The notes under the pieces were generated by a model. It did no database searches. It worked only from the letters and a program-made list of their open reading frames with translations, and was not told the DNA's origin. A stretch of DNA of 47,690 bases from Flemingiibacterium sp045634005 (GTDB taxonomy: Bacteria; Bacillota; Clostridia; Oscillospirales; CAG-272). The position numbers and the translations under genes are program-made. Shown piece after piece: positions 14,804 through 23,473 of the stretch. The stretch is taken from positions 1 to 47,690 of the forward strand of contig JAZQZL010000040.1 in assembly GCA_045634005.1 (NCBI GenBank). The letters are read 5' to 3'. Position 1 is the first letter of the stretch, and every line of letters starts with the position of its first letter.

Positions 14804-15883
14804 ATGGAGAAAAAAAAGCAGTTTTTAGTGTCCGCCGCTTACTACATCAGCATCGCGGCGATAATATTTTTGGCGGTAAAGTACGCCCTTGGCGCGGTTG
14901 CACCGTTCGTTATAGGCTTTTTGATTGCGACTGTGCTGAATCCTGCCGTGCGGTTTTTAAGCTGCAGGTACAAGATGCGCCGACGTGCGGCGGCTGTGTT
15001 CACGCTCCTGTGCGTATACGCAACGCTCGGAACGCTGATAAGCTTTGGCGTATTGCAACTTATAATATGGATCGGCAACTTTTCACAGGGCTTACCCGAG
15101 CTTTACAGATCGAGCGTTGAGCCTGCCATCGGAAGGGCGTACGAGTGGATAAGCACGCTCGTTTCGCGTTTCGCGCCGACTGCCTCGGGTGAGGTGGTGG
15201 GCGGCATTAACGGCATCTTCGAGGCCTTCAGCACGTCGCTCGGCAGTGCGGTGTCGGACGTATCCGTGCGTGCGCTGGCGGCGCTGTCAAGCGTTGCCAC
15301 GGCGATACCGCGGATAGTGATTTCGCTTGGATTTGCCGTTATATCAAGCTTTTTCTTTATGCTTGACTTTGAGGCTGTGCTTGAATTTTTAAAAAGCCGA
15401 CTGCCAAAAAAAGCAGTCGGCTTTATGAGCGAGCTTCGCGGCAAATTTTTCTTTGCCGCACTCAAATATATGCGCTCGTATGCGCTTATAATGCTTATTA
15501 CCTTTGCACTTTTGTTCCTTGGCCTGTCCCTGTTAAGAACGAAAAACGCGGCGGTGGCGGCACTTATTATAGCGCTTCTTGACGTCCTGCCCGTTATAGG
15601 CACGGGACTTATTATTTTGCCGTGGTCCGTCATCTCAATGCTCGGCGGACGCATCGGCTACGGTGTAGGGCTTATTATCATCTGGGCGGTGATAACAGTT
15701 ACCAGAAATATAATAGAGCCTAAAATAGTCGGACGTCAGGTTGGGCTTCACCCGCTTGTCACGCTTATCGCGATGTTCGTGGGTACGAAGCTTTTCGGAT
15801 TTATCGGACTTGTCGCTCTTCCGCTCGGACTGTCGGTCGTGGCATCTGTGATGCGCGAGCGCGGTCAGGACTCGGGGGAATAG
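14804..15883 (+). CDS. ytvI: AI-2E/YtvI-family integral membrane protein
   Basis: This is a 359-aa polytopic membrane protein with the layout of the AI-2E exporter superfamily (UPF0118). It has two N-terminal helices (ISIAAIIFLAVKYA, APFVIGFLIATVLNP), the basic loop KMRRRAAAVF, and a third helix. An amphipathic outside region of about 110 residues follows, then a cluster of C-terminal helices that includes the conserved ALLDVLPVIGTG segment and NIIEPKIVGRQVGLHPL. In spore formers the YtvI branch is made in sporulation and is commonly named sporulation membrane protein; the window contains other sporulation genes, so this branch is likely. The transported substrate is unknown. The 3' end overlaps the convergent subtilase-like gene by 19 bases. 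The gene also contains a strong hairpin (15393-15424) that reads as a terminator on the opposite strand. Confidence 0.8.
   Translation: MEKKKQFLVSAAYYISIAAIIFLAVKYALGAVAPFVIGFLIATVLNPAVRFLSCRYKMRRRAAAVFTLLCVYATLGTLISFGVLQLIIWIGNFSQGLPELYRSSVEPAIGRAYEWISTLVSRFAPTASGEVVGGINGIFEAFSTSLGSAVSDVSVRALAALSSVATAIPRIVISLGFAVISSFFFMLDFEAVLEFLKSRLPKKAVGFMSELRGKFFFAALKYMRSYALIMLITFALLFLGLSLLRTKNAAVAALIIALLDVLPVIGTGLIILPWSVISMLGGRIGYGVGLIIIWAVITVTRNIIEPKIVGRQVGLHPLVTLIAMFVGTKLFGFIGLVALPLGLSVVASVMRERGQDSGE
15390..15424 (-). terminator. Strong minus-strand terminator-like hairpin inside the YtvI-like coding region
   Basis: AAAGCCGACTGC (15393-15404) and GCAGTCGGCTTT (15413-15424) form a perfect 12-bp stem with an 8-base loop. 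Read on the minus strand the stem is followed by TTTTT. It lies about 440 bases past the end of the minus-strand subtilase-like gene, which has no intergenic space for a terminator of its own. Confidence 0.6.
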
Positions 15884-18699
15884 TAGGGGTTGCTTATGCG
15901 CAGAGTAGTCATATTGAAGGCGAGGTCGTAAGCCTCGACGTAGATGTACTTGCCTGTGAGCGCGCTCACGTCAAAGAAGGCATCGGATGACTGCTCTGCG
16001 TACACGCCGAGGCTGTCGACAACGCTTATGCGCGATATGCCTCCGGCGTCCTCTGCTGACACAGAGAGCATCGGGCGTCCGTCTGCATCGAAGAAGCTAC
16101 ACGAGCTTACCGTCGGTTTTGTGGCATCGAGCCTTAACGTGTAGGAGATACTCTGCTCGTCGCCGCCCTTTACCGTTCGGTAGGTAATATCTACGTAATA
16201 TTCGCCATCAGGGTAGACGTACGCCGGATTGTCCGTCGCTCTTCCGTCCCAGATGAATATCTGCGGCGAAGAAAGCATTCCTGTCGAGGAGATCATGTAG
16301 GTTCGCATAAGGTCGCCGAGCACCTGTTCACGTACGAGCGCCCCCTCGCTGTCGCGCACGCTCAAGCGCACGTCGCATATGCTTCTCAAAAGTCCGAGGT
16401 TTAAGTATACGCTTGCGTTTTCGCGGTCGTATACGGGCGAGAATACAAGCTCGTTTTCATTATATAACTTATTTATTCCAAGCGTTCTTTCACCGAGGAC
16501 GCTTTTTTTTCTTTGACCCTTTGCCGCCGAGAGATAGCGGTAGAGGTACGTTGCACTGTAGATATACTGCTCGCCGCTGTAAACGTCGGCGTCGAGCGCC
16601 GGTGCGGCAGAGTAGTCGCCGACGAAGCCGAGGTAGGGAATGCTTGCCGTTTCACCGTCAGCGGTGAGGCGAACGTATCCCTCGACGAAGAAGCCGTTTG
16701 TGAAGGTGTCGCGATAGCGCGTGTACGTTGCTTCATCAATATAAACGGTCAGTGTAAAGGTACGGCTTGAGTGCGGTGCGAGCACAAACGTATGCGGCTC
16801 GTAATTCTCCGACGCGCGGTTTAACTGATACATAAAATCAGCGAGCATAATCTTTGTGCCGCCGAACTCTGTGAAGCGCCCTACGAAGGACTTTTTATCG
16901 CTTGCATTAAGTCCGAGGCGCTCGTAGAGCGGAGTACCCTCCTCGCTTACGCCAAGCTCCTCGAAGCTTATCACCTCGTAATTGTCAGATCCGATAATAG
17001 CGTCAAGCGTGCATACCTTTGAGGTGTCGGAAAGATTGTGTGCGCTGACACGAAGCTCGAAGATAGGCGCGCTGACCTCTCCAAGCTCAATTTTGTGGCA
17101 GCCGTCCGAGGTCAGGACGAGCGAAGCATCAAGTCCTGCTTTAAGGTCCATCACGCCGCCGCCCTGAACGCGAGGAGAATAGATGTCGCCCGACAGATAT
17201 TCTATCTGCTTGGCGGATGATACGAGCAGGGCACGGGTCATATTCATAATTTCTACCTCACTCGTGCCGGGCATTTTTTCGGTAATGCGCGCCTTGAGCA
17301 CGGCATACGCTCCGGCAACTCTTGCCGCCGCACCGCGCGATGAGCTTATACGCGTATATTCGCCGCCCGAGGTTGCACAGTCGATGTACGAGCCTATAGC
17401 CGCAACGTCGGGCTTTAGAGAAAGCTCTGGCGTTGAGCCGTACGTTGTATTACTCGATATAGAGGGGGTCTTACGGGTGTATATTGTGAGCGAGTCGCCG
17501 TCTGAAAGCGTAATGCGCTTGTCTGCGGCACTTCTCATAAGAGCGCCGTTTTCGCTTGAGATTATCACTGCCGGAACAGTAGCGTCCGTGAGGTCCATGC
17601 GAAGGTTGAGGGCGGCGGTCTTGTCCGCCTGATTGTCAACCACGATAAGTCCTATCGCGCCTGCTGCGGCGGCGTTTGCCGCCTTCTCGGCGAAGGTTAT
17701 CTCACCGCGTCCGACCAGCGCGAGCTTGCCTGTAAGGTCGCCTGCCGCCGCAAAGTCCGCAGGAGCTCCCAAGCCGCCGACGGGTACGTATTCGAGCGTT
17801 TTGCCGTTGAAAAATCCGTCGAAATCATCGCCGCCTGCCGTGGTGGGATACGAGATGCTTGAGTCGCCGTAGGGTATTTTCGTTCCGTCGGCGAGCGTGA
17901 GGCAGGGCGCATCGAGCGTGTTTGTGTCAGCGCTCGTGACGGCAACGGTAGTCTTAATGTAACCCGGCCACGCTATGGTACCGACGTCGGGCATCTCGGT
18001 GTCGATAAGGTTCATTCCGTATTCTTCTTCCCAAACGCTTCCGCTGCCGTAGGTCATAGCACTGCCTGCGGAGCATATTACCGCGATGCCGTTTGCTTCT
18101 GCGTTTTCGATAACGAGATTTACGCCATCCACAGCTTCCTTATTATCAAAGCCTTCCATTGAAACTATGCCGATAAGGATGACGTCCGCGCCAAGTGCAA
18201 CGGCATCGTTTATAGCTGCCTCCATAGCCGATGCGGTAACGGTGCCGACTTTATCGGAGTGGACCTTCATCGCAAATATCTGTGCCTCGGGCGCGATGCC
18301 GGTAGCACCTGCTTTGGGGCTCTCGAGTGACTTTCCGTTGCCCGCGGCAATAGAAATGAGATTGGTTCCGCTTGCACCGATCACCGCGTGCGTTGCATCC
18401 GAATCACTATCACCGTAATCGTAAGCGAAGGGTATCTTGTCGCTGACGTAAAGGGATTCGGGGACTGTCGACTTGTCAATGCCCGTTTTACCGATAAGCG
18501 CATCGGACATTTCCTTGGTGATGTACGGCGCGCCCGTCAAAGCAAAGGTTTCGTGAGAAAAATCGAAGCCGCGGTCAATAATGGCTATAGTCATACCTGC
18601 GCCGTCATAGGTCCGCTCGCTGTTTTGCGCTCTTATCGGTAAGACGGTCGCGAGCATCAAAGCGGCAAGGGCCAGAGAAAATATTTTTTTAAGCTTCAT
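15865..18699 (-). CDS. Secreted subtilase (S8) homologue, predicted catalytically inactive
   Basis: This is a 944-aa protein with a signal peptide at residues 1-24. The subtilase domain starts almost at once, with no propeptide, with AIIDRGFDFSHE (Asp42). Where the active upstream neighbour has HGTHVAG, this protein reads DATHAVIG (Asp101 in place of catalytic His). Where it has the oxyanion Asn in AVGN, this has SAGS (Ser213). Where it has GTSMAAP, this has SSRGAAA (Arg455 in place of Ser). An inserted PA domain (residues about 295-400, GKLALVGRGEITFAEKAANAA), a beta-sandwich region and a C-terminal FlgD/Fn3-like module are retained. It starts inside the stop codon of the active protease gene (TAATG; AAGGAG just upstream), so the two are translationally coupled. 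It probably acts outside the cell as a binding partner, decoy or regulator. Confidence 0.87.
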   Translation of the reverse strand: MKLKKIFSLALAALMLATVLPIRAQNSERTYDGAGMTIAIIDRGFDFSHETFALTGAPYITKEMSDALIGKTGIDKSTVPESLYVSDKIPFAYDYGDSDSDATHAVIGASGTNLISIAAGNGKSLESPKAGATGIAPEAQIFAMKVHSDKVGTVTASAMEAAINDAVALGADVILIGIVSMEGFDNKEAVDGVNLVIENAEANGIAVICSAGSAMTYGSGSVWEEEYGMNLIDTEMPDVGTIAWPGYIKTTVAVTSADTNTLDAPCLTLADGTKIPYGDSSISYPTTAGGDDFDGFFNGKTLEYVPVGGLGAPADFAAAGDLTGKLALVGRGEITFAEKAANAAAAGAIGLIVVDNQADKTAALNLRMDLTDATVPAVIISSENGALMRSAADKRITLSDGDSLTIYTRKTPSISSNTTYGSTPELSLKPDVAAIGSYIDCATSGGEYTRISSSRGAAARVAGAYAVLKARITEKMPGTSEVEIMNMTRALLVSSAKQIEYLSGDIYSPRVQGGGVMDLKAGLDASLVLTSDGCHKIELGEVSAPIFELRVSAHNLSDTSKVCTLDAIIGSDNYEVISFEELGVSEEGTPLYERLGLNASDKKSFVGRFTEFGGTKIMLADFMYQLNRASENYEPHTFVLAPHSSRTFTLTVYIDEATYTRYRDTFTNGFFVEGYVRLTADGETASIPYLGFVGDYSAAPALDADVYSGEQYIYSATYLYRYLSAAKGQRKKSVLGERTLGINKLYNENELVFSPVYDRENASVYLNLGLLRSICDVRLSVRDSEGALVREQVLGDLMRTYMISSTGMLSSPQIFIWDGRATDNPAYVYPDGEYYVDITYRTVKGGDEQSISYTLRLDATKPTVSSCSFFDADGRPMLSVSAEDAGGISRISVVDSLGVYAEQSSDAFFDVSALTGKYIYVEAYDLAFNMTTLRISNPYYSPES

Positions 18700-21671
18700 T
18701 ATTTGCCACTCCTTTTACGAATTTCGCTTACGGATACGCGTCCCACGAGTGTGTTGTACGCTTCGTCTGTTATTTCATAGTAAATTATATCACTCTTGAT
18801 ATCGGAAATATTGAATACCGCCTCGCCGTCGGCCTCCAAATAGCTTACGCCGTCAGGACCGCCCTCGTATACGCGTATCGCCCTTACACCGGAGTTGTCG
18901 TCTGCCGCTACGGTGAGCCTGTTGCCCGAAAGGCGCATCTCGGTGAGGTGCGGAAGCTCGGTATCTAATTTTACGTTGTAGCTGAATTTCTGCGTGCTGT
19001 TATCGCCGTAGTCGAGCGTGTAGATGACCTCGAAAGTATAGTCGCCGTCAGGCATTTTGTAGAACGAGTGCATACCGTCGCCGCCGTCCCACGAGAAGTA
19101 GAATACGACCGCCTGATCCTTGCCTGCGGTTTTAGTTATAGTGTCTACCTTTGACGTACGGATTATCTCGCCGTCTGCAGCGTACACCGTCATCACGGCA
19201 CTTCGCGAGTTTCTGATGTGGGTTGCCGCGAAGAATATTTCGTCAGCGTATCCGTCACCGTTAGGCGAGAAGGCGACTGTATCGCCGTCGAATACCTCAC
19301 TGCCGGCGAATATATTGGTGCCTGCCGGAGAAAAGCTGCCGTCTATTTCCAACATAAATTTGGTGCTTCCAAACATCGTGCTCCCGTTTGTGTAAGCATC
19401 GCCGTCGGCTACAGATCCGCTCGTAAAGTCGCCGATATAACCCATATAAGGAAGGGAAACGGTAGTGCCGCCGCCTTCACAGTAAACAAATCCCTCGGCG
19501 AAATATCCGTTTGAGAATATTCTTGCAAGCCTTTTGTGGTATACTGTGTCGAGCGTAAACGTGAGCGTAACCGTCTTTTCTTCTCCTGCTCCGAGAGTCA
19601 GAGCGAGCGGAGCGAAGCCCTCGCTGTAGCGGTTTATATTGCCGCTCTCGTCTGCGGTGATGAGAGATTTTACGTCCGCCTCGGCGGTCAGCGTGCTGTA
19701 ATATTCACCGCTTTGTCTGATATAACCGTCGTTCGTAAGGGTTGCCGAAAGTGAAGCCTCGAGCGGCTCGTCGGTGAGATTTTTGAGCGTTACGTCAAAG
19801 AAAAACGTGTTGCCGAGCTTGTCGAAAAGCTCCGCCTTGGTCTTGCCGTTCTTTGTGTGCGTTATCTCTATATTGCGCTCGAGTGCCGCGGACAGGTTGA
19901 TAAGTCCCGCGCCCTGTGCGCGCGGCGAGTACTCGACTCCGTTCGATTGAAGCACGGGGGATGCGGTGTTGGTTATTGCGTTCATAATGTTGCCGTTACC
20001 GCTCTCTGAGTGCTGCTTTTCGATAAGCAGAGCGGTAATTCCCGTGAGCTGCGGAGCTGCCATGGACGTACCGGACATAGTACCGTAGCCGCCGATGACG
20101 GTGCTGTAAACGTAGCCGCCGATTGCCGCTACGTCAGGCTTCAGCGTGAGCGACGGAGTGACTCCCCACGAGGAAAAATGCGATATTTCTCCCGCGGAGT
20201 CGGAGTTTTCGACGTATATGTATTCAGCGCTGAAGGAAAGCTTCTTTTCTTCTTGCAGGAGAAGGGCTTTGCCGTCCTCGAGCGTTATCGCAAGAGCGGG
20301 AATGATCGCGCCTGTAAGGTCCATGTTTGCGTATTCGTTTGCTACGTTGTTGTATATGATAGCACCGAGCGCGCCGTGCGCCGCCGCGATATTAGCCTTC
20401 TCGGTGAACGGTATCGTTCCGCGCTCGATTAACACAAGCTTGCCATTTACATCGAGATTTTCGTAATCCGATTCCTCCCCCACGCCGGGGACTGCAACGT
20501 ATTCGAGCGTTCTGCCCTCGAAGTATTCGCTGAACGTTATATCGGTAACGCCCGACACGATGTTTGTGTCAAGATAATAGTACGGCGTGCCGTCTGTTCC
20601 CTTAAAATGCTCACCGTAAATGACTGCGCTGTCGACGCTCGCAACGGCGATAGCCTCGGCGGCAGTTGCAGGCGAGCTTACCGTGCCGTAATCGGTGTAG
20701 GTTGCGAGCGGCAGATCGGTGTTTGCACGGTCGGTGGTCACGCCGTGGTTACCAACTGCGCAGATAAGAGTAACGCCGCTCTCGCGAACCTTTTCTATAA
20801 CCTTGTCAAGCCCGATGACGGACATATCCGCCGAGCCTGCGTAGTGACCGATGCTCAGGTTTATAACGTCAGCCTCGAGGCGTACCGCGTCCTCAAGCGC
20901 AGCTATAAGAGCACTGTCCGTGGCGGTTTTCGCGCCGTCTGAAAAGACCTTCATAAGAAGAAGCTGGCAGTCCGGTGCGATGCCGTGCATTTCGTTTTCA
21001 TCGGTAGCTGCGGCGCCGATTATGCCTGCCACGTGCGTGCCGTGATTGTTTTTTTCGTCAAGCACGTCTGTGTCGTGATCAGCGTAGTCGAACACGAAGG
21101 GTATCTTCGCGCTGTGATAGAATTTCTGAACGTTGATAACGTATTTCATCGCGTTAAGGCGCACGGGGATACCCGGCTTCATCGCGTAAGCGTCGATGTC
21201 GAGCGTTTCGGTTACCGTAACGTCGAAGGCCGGGTGTGTAACGTCGAAGCTGTTGTCGATGACGGCGACCTTAACGCCGTCGCCCGTCAGTCCATCAGTC
21301 ACGCTCTCCGTGACTGACACGGATCTTGCCGCGAACGTTTTTATTTCTTCGGCGGACAGCGCCTCGTATTCACCGACGCCGTAAACCGTGTCGACAAAGC
21401 CGAGCGATGACAGCGCGGACACAGACCATTTGGGCAGGGTGAGGCTGAAGCCGCAAAGCAGTGTGTCGTATATATAGCCGTACTCGGCGCCCGGTATACG
21501 GCTTGTCAGCGCTTCAGCGCACTCAAGCGCGTATGAATATGCGTCGACACCGTCAGGCGCATCGAGAGTTACGATTACCTCGGATGCTTCTGTGGTTGGT
21601 ACCGAGGCAGAGCCGCCAAAGGTGAGCAGCTGTGCCGCAATAAGAAGCGAAGATAACAGAATGCTTTTCAT
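18699..21671 (-). CDS. Secreted cell-envelope subtilase (S8, C5a-peptidase/lactocepin type)
   Basis: This is a 990-aa protein. The signal peptide is at residues 1-22 and an I9-like propeptide at about 30-105. The catalytic domain has Asp139 (AVIDN), His210 (NNHGTHVAG), oxyanion Asn308 (CAVGNHG) and Ser536 (SGTSMAAP). A PA domain is inserted at about 385-485 (KLVLIERGTIPFTEKANIAAAHGA), as in C5a peptidases and lactocepins. Fn3-like beta domains follow (about 600-770), then a C-terminal FlgD-type Ig module with VAFSPNGDGYADEI and DGDYTFEV. There is no LPxTG or other anchor at the C-terminus, so it is probably released or held non-covalently. It is the first gene of a two-gene operon with the inactive homologue. 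RBS AAGGGG lies upstream of the ATG. It most likely degrades extracellular proteins; the target is unknown. Confidence 0.92.
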   Translation of the reverse strand: MKSILLSSLLIAAQLLTFGGSASVPTTEASEVIVTLDAPDGVDAYSYALECAEALTSRIPGAEYGYIYDTLLCGFSLTLPKWSVSALSSLGFVDTVYGVGEYEALSAEEIKTFAARSVSVTESVTDGLTGDGVKVAVIDNSFDVTHPAFDVTVTETLDIDAYAMKPGIPVRLNAMKYVINVQKFYHSAKIPFVFDYADHDTDVLDEKNNHGTHVAGIIGAAATDENEMHGIAPDCQLLLMKVFSDGAKTATDSALIAALEDAVRLEADVINLSIGHYAGSADMSVIGLDKVIEKVRESGVTLICAVGNHGVTTDRANTDLPLATYTDYGTVSSPATAAEAIAVASVDSAVIYGEHFKGTDGTPYYYLDTNIVSGVTDITFSEYFEGRTLEYVAVPGVGEESDYENLDVNGKLVLIERGTIPFTEKANIAAAHGALGAIIYNNVANEYANMDLTGAIIPALAITLEDGKALLLQEEKKLSFSAEYIYVENSDSAGEISHFSSWGVTPSLTLKPDVAAIGGYVYSTVIGGYGTMSGTSMAAPQLTGITALLIEKQHSESGNGNIMNAITNTASPVLQSNGVEYSPRAQGAGLINLSAALERNIEITHTKNGKTKAELFDKLGNTFFFDVTLKNLTDEPLEASLSATLTNDGYIRQSGEYYSTLTAEADVKSLITADESGNINRYSEGFAPLALTLGAGEEKTVTLTFTLDTVYHKRLARIFSNGYFAEGFVYCEGGGTTVSLPYMGYIGDFTSGSVADGDAYTNGSTMFGSTKFMLEIDGSFSPAGTNIFAGSEVFDGDTVAFSPNGDGYADEIFFAATHIRNSRSAVMTVYAADGEIIRTSKVDTITKTAGKDQAVVFYFSWDGGDGMHSFYKMPDGDYTFEVIYTLDYGDNSTQKFSYNVKLDTELPHLTEMRLSGNRLTVAADDNSGVRAIRVYEGGPDGVSYLEADGEAVFNISDIKSDIIYYEITDEAYNTLVGRVSVSEIRKRSGK

Positions 21672-21711
21672 TTATATTTTCCCCTTTTGTGGAGTATATG
21701 ACAATATCAAC

Positions 21712-21740
21712 ATTATACCAACAAAATCCGCACAAATCAA
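21712..21740 (-). promoter_or_regulatory. Promoter of the subtilase operon
   Basis: On the minus strand TTGATT (21740-21735), 17-base spacer, TATAAT (21717-21712), about 40 bases before the start codon. Confidence 0.75.
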
Positions 21741-21798
21741 GTACTCGTATGTGAACGCGCTCAATGTTTACACGATGTTTATATTTGTAAAGCTATGC

Positions 21799-21827
21799 AA
21801 AAAAGCCGACCTCGAAGGTCGGCTTTT
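21799..21827 (-). terminator. Terminator of the ECF-S/coaX operon
   Basis: A perfect 12-bp stem AAAAGCCGACCT / AGGTCGGCTTTT (21801-21812, 21816-21827) with a three-base loop. On the minus strand it is followed by six Ts, directly after the stop of the CoaX-like gene. Confidence 0.92.
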
Positions 21828-21829
21828 GA

Positions 21830-22606
21830 TTATTTTTGTTTTCGCTGATTTTTTTCGTAAATCTTTGCAAGGCCGATGAGAAGCACCGAGTCGTCGCATA
21901 CGATTTCCCGCTCGCAAAGCTTAGCGATACGCTCGCTGTCACGGCCCGATACGATAACGAGTGTATTCACACCAAGCTCGCGCTCAATGCGTCCTATCAT
22001 ACCGTCAACCATCGCCGCGCTGCCGAAAATACAGCCGCTTTGCATGCTTTCCATCGTGTTTGTTCCGATACATTTTTTAGGCATCGACGCCGCGAACTCG
22101 GGCAGCAGGCTCGCGCCTTTTGAAAGTGCCTCTGCACAAAGGGATATGCCCGGTGCGATAGCACAGCCGACGAATGCTCCGTCGGCATCTATTACCGAAA
22201 ATGCACTTGCCGCGCCGAGGCTTACAAGTATCATCGGTCCGTCGTATTTCGCGAGTGCGCCGACAGCCGAGGCAACGAGGTCCGCGCCGAGCTGTGTCGG
22301 GTCGTCGGTGAGAATGCGAAGTCCGGTTTTCGTGCCCGCGCCGAGGACGTGTGGGCGTACGCCGAGAATAAGCTCGACGGCGCTTCGCATTTTTTCGGTG
22401 AGCGTCGGTACGACCGACGAGCATATTGCGCCATCAAAAGAAGCTTTGTCAAAGCCGCGAAGCTCCAAAATTTCGCGAAGCAATATGGCATATTCGTCTG
22501 CGGTTTTACGCGTATCCGTCGAGAGGGAGGCGGTGGCGACGAGTGTGCCGTCATCTACAAAGCCGAACAGTATTTCGTCGTTTGCGACGTTGTATGTAAG
22601 CAGCAT
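21830..22606 (-). CDS. coaX: Type III pantothenate kinase (CoaX) homologue with altered active site
   Basis: This 258-aa protein has the usual length and the two-fold ASKHA domain layout of CoaX. The family match is clear (ICSSVVPTLTEKM; HVLGAGTKTGLRILTDDPTQLGADLVA; CAIAPGISLCAEAL). In active type III kinases the phosphate motif is DxGNT, the second is GxDR, and the third is DxGTAxT. Here they read NVAND (Asn6 where the catalytic Asp is expected), GADL (Asp109 kept, Arg replaced by Leu), and SLGAASA (Ser129 where Asp is expected). Two of three active-site acidic residues are therefore lost, so kinase activity is doubtful. It follows the ECF S-component gene by three bases with no strong ribosome site, which suggests translational coupling. 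It may be a divergent kinase, or a pseudo-enzyme acting as sensor or regulator of CoA supply. Confidence 0.78.
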   Translation of the reverse strand: MLLTYNVANDEILFGFVDDGTLVATASLSTDTRKTADEYAILLREILELRGFDKASFDGAICSSVVPTLTEKMRSAVELILGVRPHVLGAGTKTGLRILTDDPTQLGADLVASAVGALAKYDGPMILVSLGAASAFSVIDADGAFVGCAIAPGISLCAEALSKGASLLPEFAASMPKKCIGTNTMESMQSGCIFGSAAMVDGMIGRIERELGVNTLVIVSGRDSERIAKLCEREIVCDDSVLLIGLAKIYEKNQRKQK

Positions 22607-22609
22607 AGG

Positions 22610-23221
22610 TTATCTCGCTATCTTCTTGCCGTAGTAGTCAACAACGCGCGTGATGACCGAGCCGAGCGCGATGTTTACGATAAATTCGACTACGAAGTTG
22701 ATACCTATCCACGACAGGAAAAGAAGTCCGATGGGCGACTGTCCCTCGGATGCAAAGCCCGAAAGAAAGCCGTAGAATACGGTGATTATTCCAAGTGCGA
22801 AGATACCGGTGTTGGTAACGGGTGCGAGTACGCTCGCACTTATGGTCGCTACGGTGGGCGATTTCTTTGCAATAGGCTTATAGGCAAGACCTGCAACTGC
22901 GCCTGCCACAGTACCCTTTAAAAGGCAAAGCGCAGTGGTTCCTGCGGCGTTGTATTCCATCATCAGGTTGACAAAGCCGCCGTCGTAGCCCATAAGACCG
23001 GTTACGTATACGACCGCGCTGAAGATGAATCCGAGAAATGCGCCGCATTTCCATCCGTATATTGCCGCGCCGACAATTATCGGCGTGAGCGCGAGTGTAA
23101 TAGAAAAAGGACCGAATTTAATGAACGTACAGATAAGCTGCAGGGCGATAACTATCGCTGCAAGTATCGCGTACATTGTCATTTTGCGGACCTTTTCGTG
23201 AGAGCTTGTGCGTGTATTCAT
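22610..23221 (-). CDS. ECF transporter S component, probably pantothenate-specific
   Basis: This 203-aa protein has five to six membrane segments. The N-terminal helix AILAAIVIALQLICTFI is followed by FGPFSITLALTPIIVGAAIYG, the hallmark of the S-component family of energy-coupling-factor vitamin transporters that includes PanT. The C-terminal helix runs into a basic tail (YYGKKIAR). The S component binds vitamin and works with a shared EcfA/A'/T module, which is not in this window. Pantothenate is suggested because the next gene of the operon is a pantothenate kinase homologue. AGGAGG precedes the ATG by a normal distance. A substrate other than pantothenate cannot be excluded. Confidence 0.82.
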   Translation of the reverse strand: MNTRTSSHEKVRKMTMYAILAAIVIALQLICTFIKFGPFSITLALTPIIVGAAIYGWKCGAFLGFIFSAVVYVTGLMGYDGGFVNLMMEYNAAGTTALCLLKGTVAGAVAGLAYKPIAKKSPTVATISASVLAPVTNTGIFALGIITVFYGFLSGFASEGQSPIGLLFLSWIGINFVVEFIVNIALGSVITRVVDYYGKKIAR

Positions 23222-23239
23222 AATTCCTCCTGCTGCCGT

Positions 23240-23290
23240 TCACGCTTGGCGTGATACAGCGCATTTTTTATTTCACGGACGGTGCCGTGA
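23240..23290 (-). other. Leader with two small hairpins before the ECF S-component gene
   Basis: The minus-strand leader contains TCACGG/CCGTGA (23290-23285 with 23278-23273) and TCACGC/GCGTGA (23254-23249 with 23245-23240). No known riboswitch class is recognised. The element might be a simple attenuating or stabilising leader. Confidence 0.4.
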
Positions 23291-23297
23291 TGAGAAT

Positions 23298-23326
23298 ATT
23301 ATACTACGCGGAGGCGGTTTTGTCAA
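23298..23326 (-). promoter_or_regulatory. Promoter of the ECF-S/coaX operon
   Basis: A consensus promoter on the minus strand: TTGACA (23326-23321), 17-base spacer, TATAAT (23303-23298). It leaves a leader of roughly 70 bases. Confidence 0.92.
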
Positions 23327-23396
23327 GAAAAATTAAGGCTCGCGGCGGGGGACTTTAATTTTTCTCAAAAAATCTCCTGTTTATAGCCGTTTTCGG

Positions 23397-23425
23397 TTGA
23401 CAAATTTATTTAATTGAGTTATAAT
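23397..23425 (+). promoter_or_regulatory. Promoter of the yicC-remA-gmk-rpoZ-priA cluster
   Basis: A consensus promoter: TTGACA (23397-23402), 17-base spacer, TATAAT (23420-23425). No other clear promoter is seen until after priA, so it probably drives a long operon. Confidence 0.92.
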
Positions 23426-23473
23426 ATAATATATAATTAAAAATATACCCGTTTTGGCGAAAGGAATTTGGAA

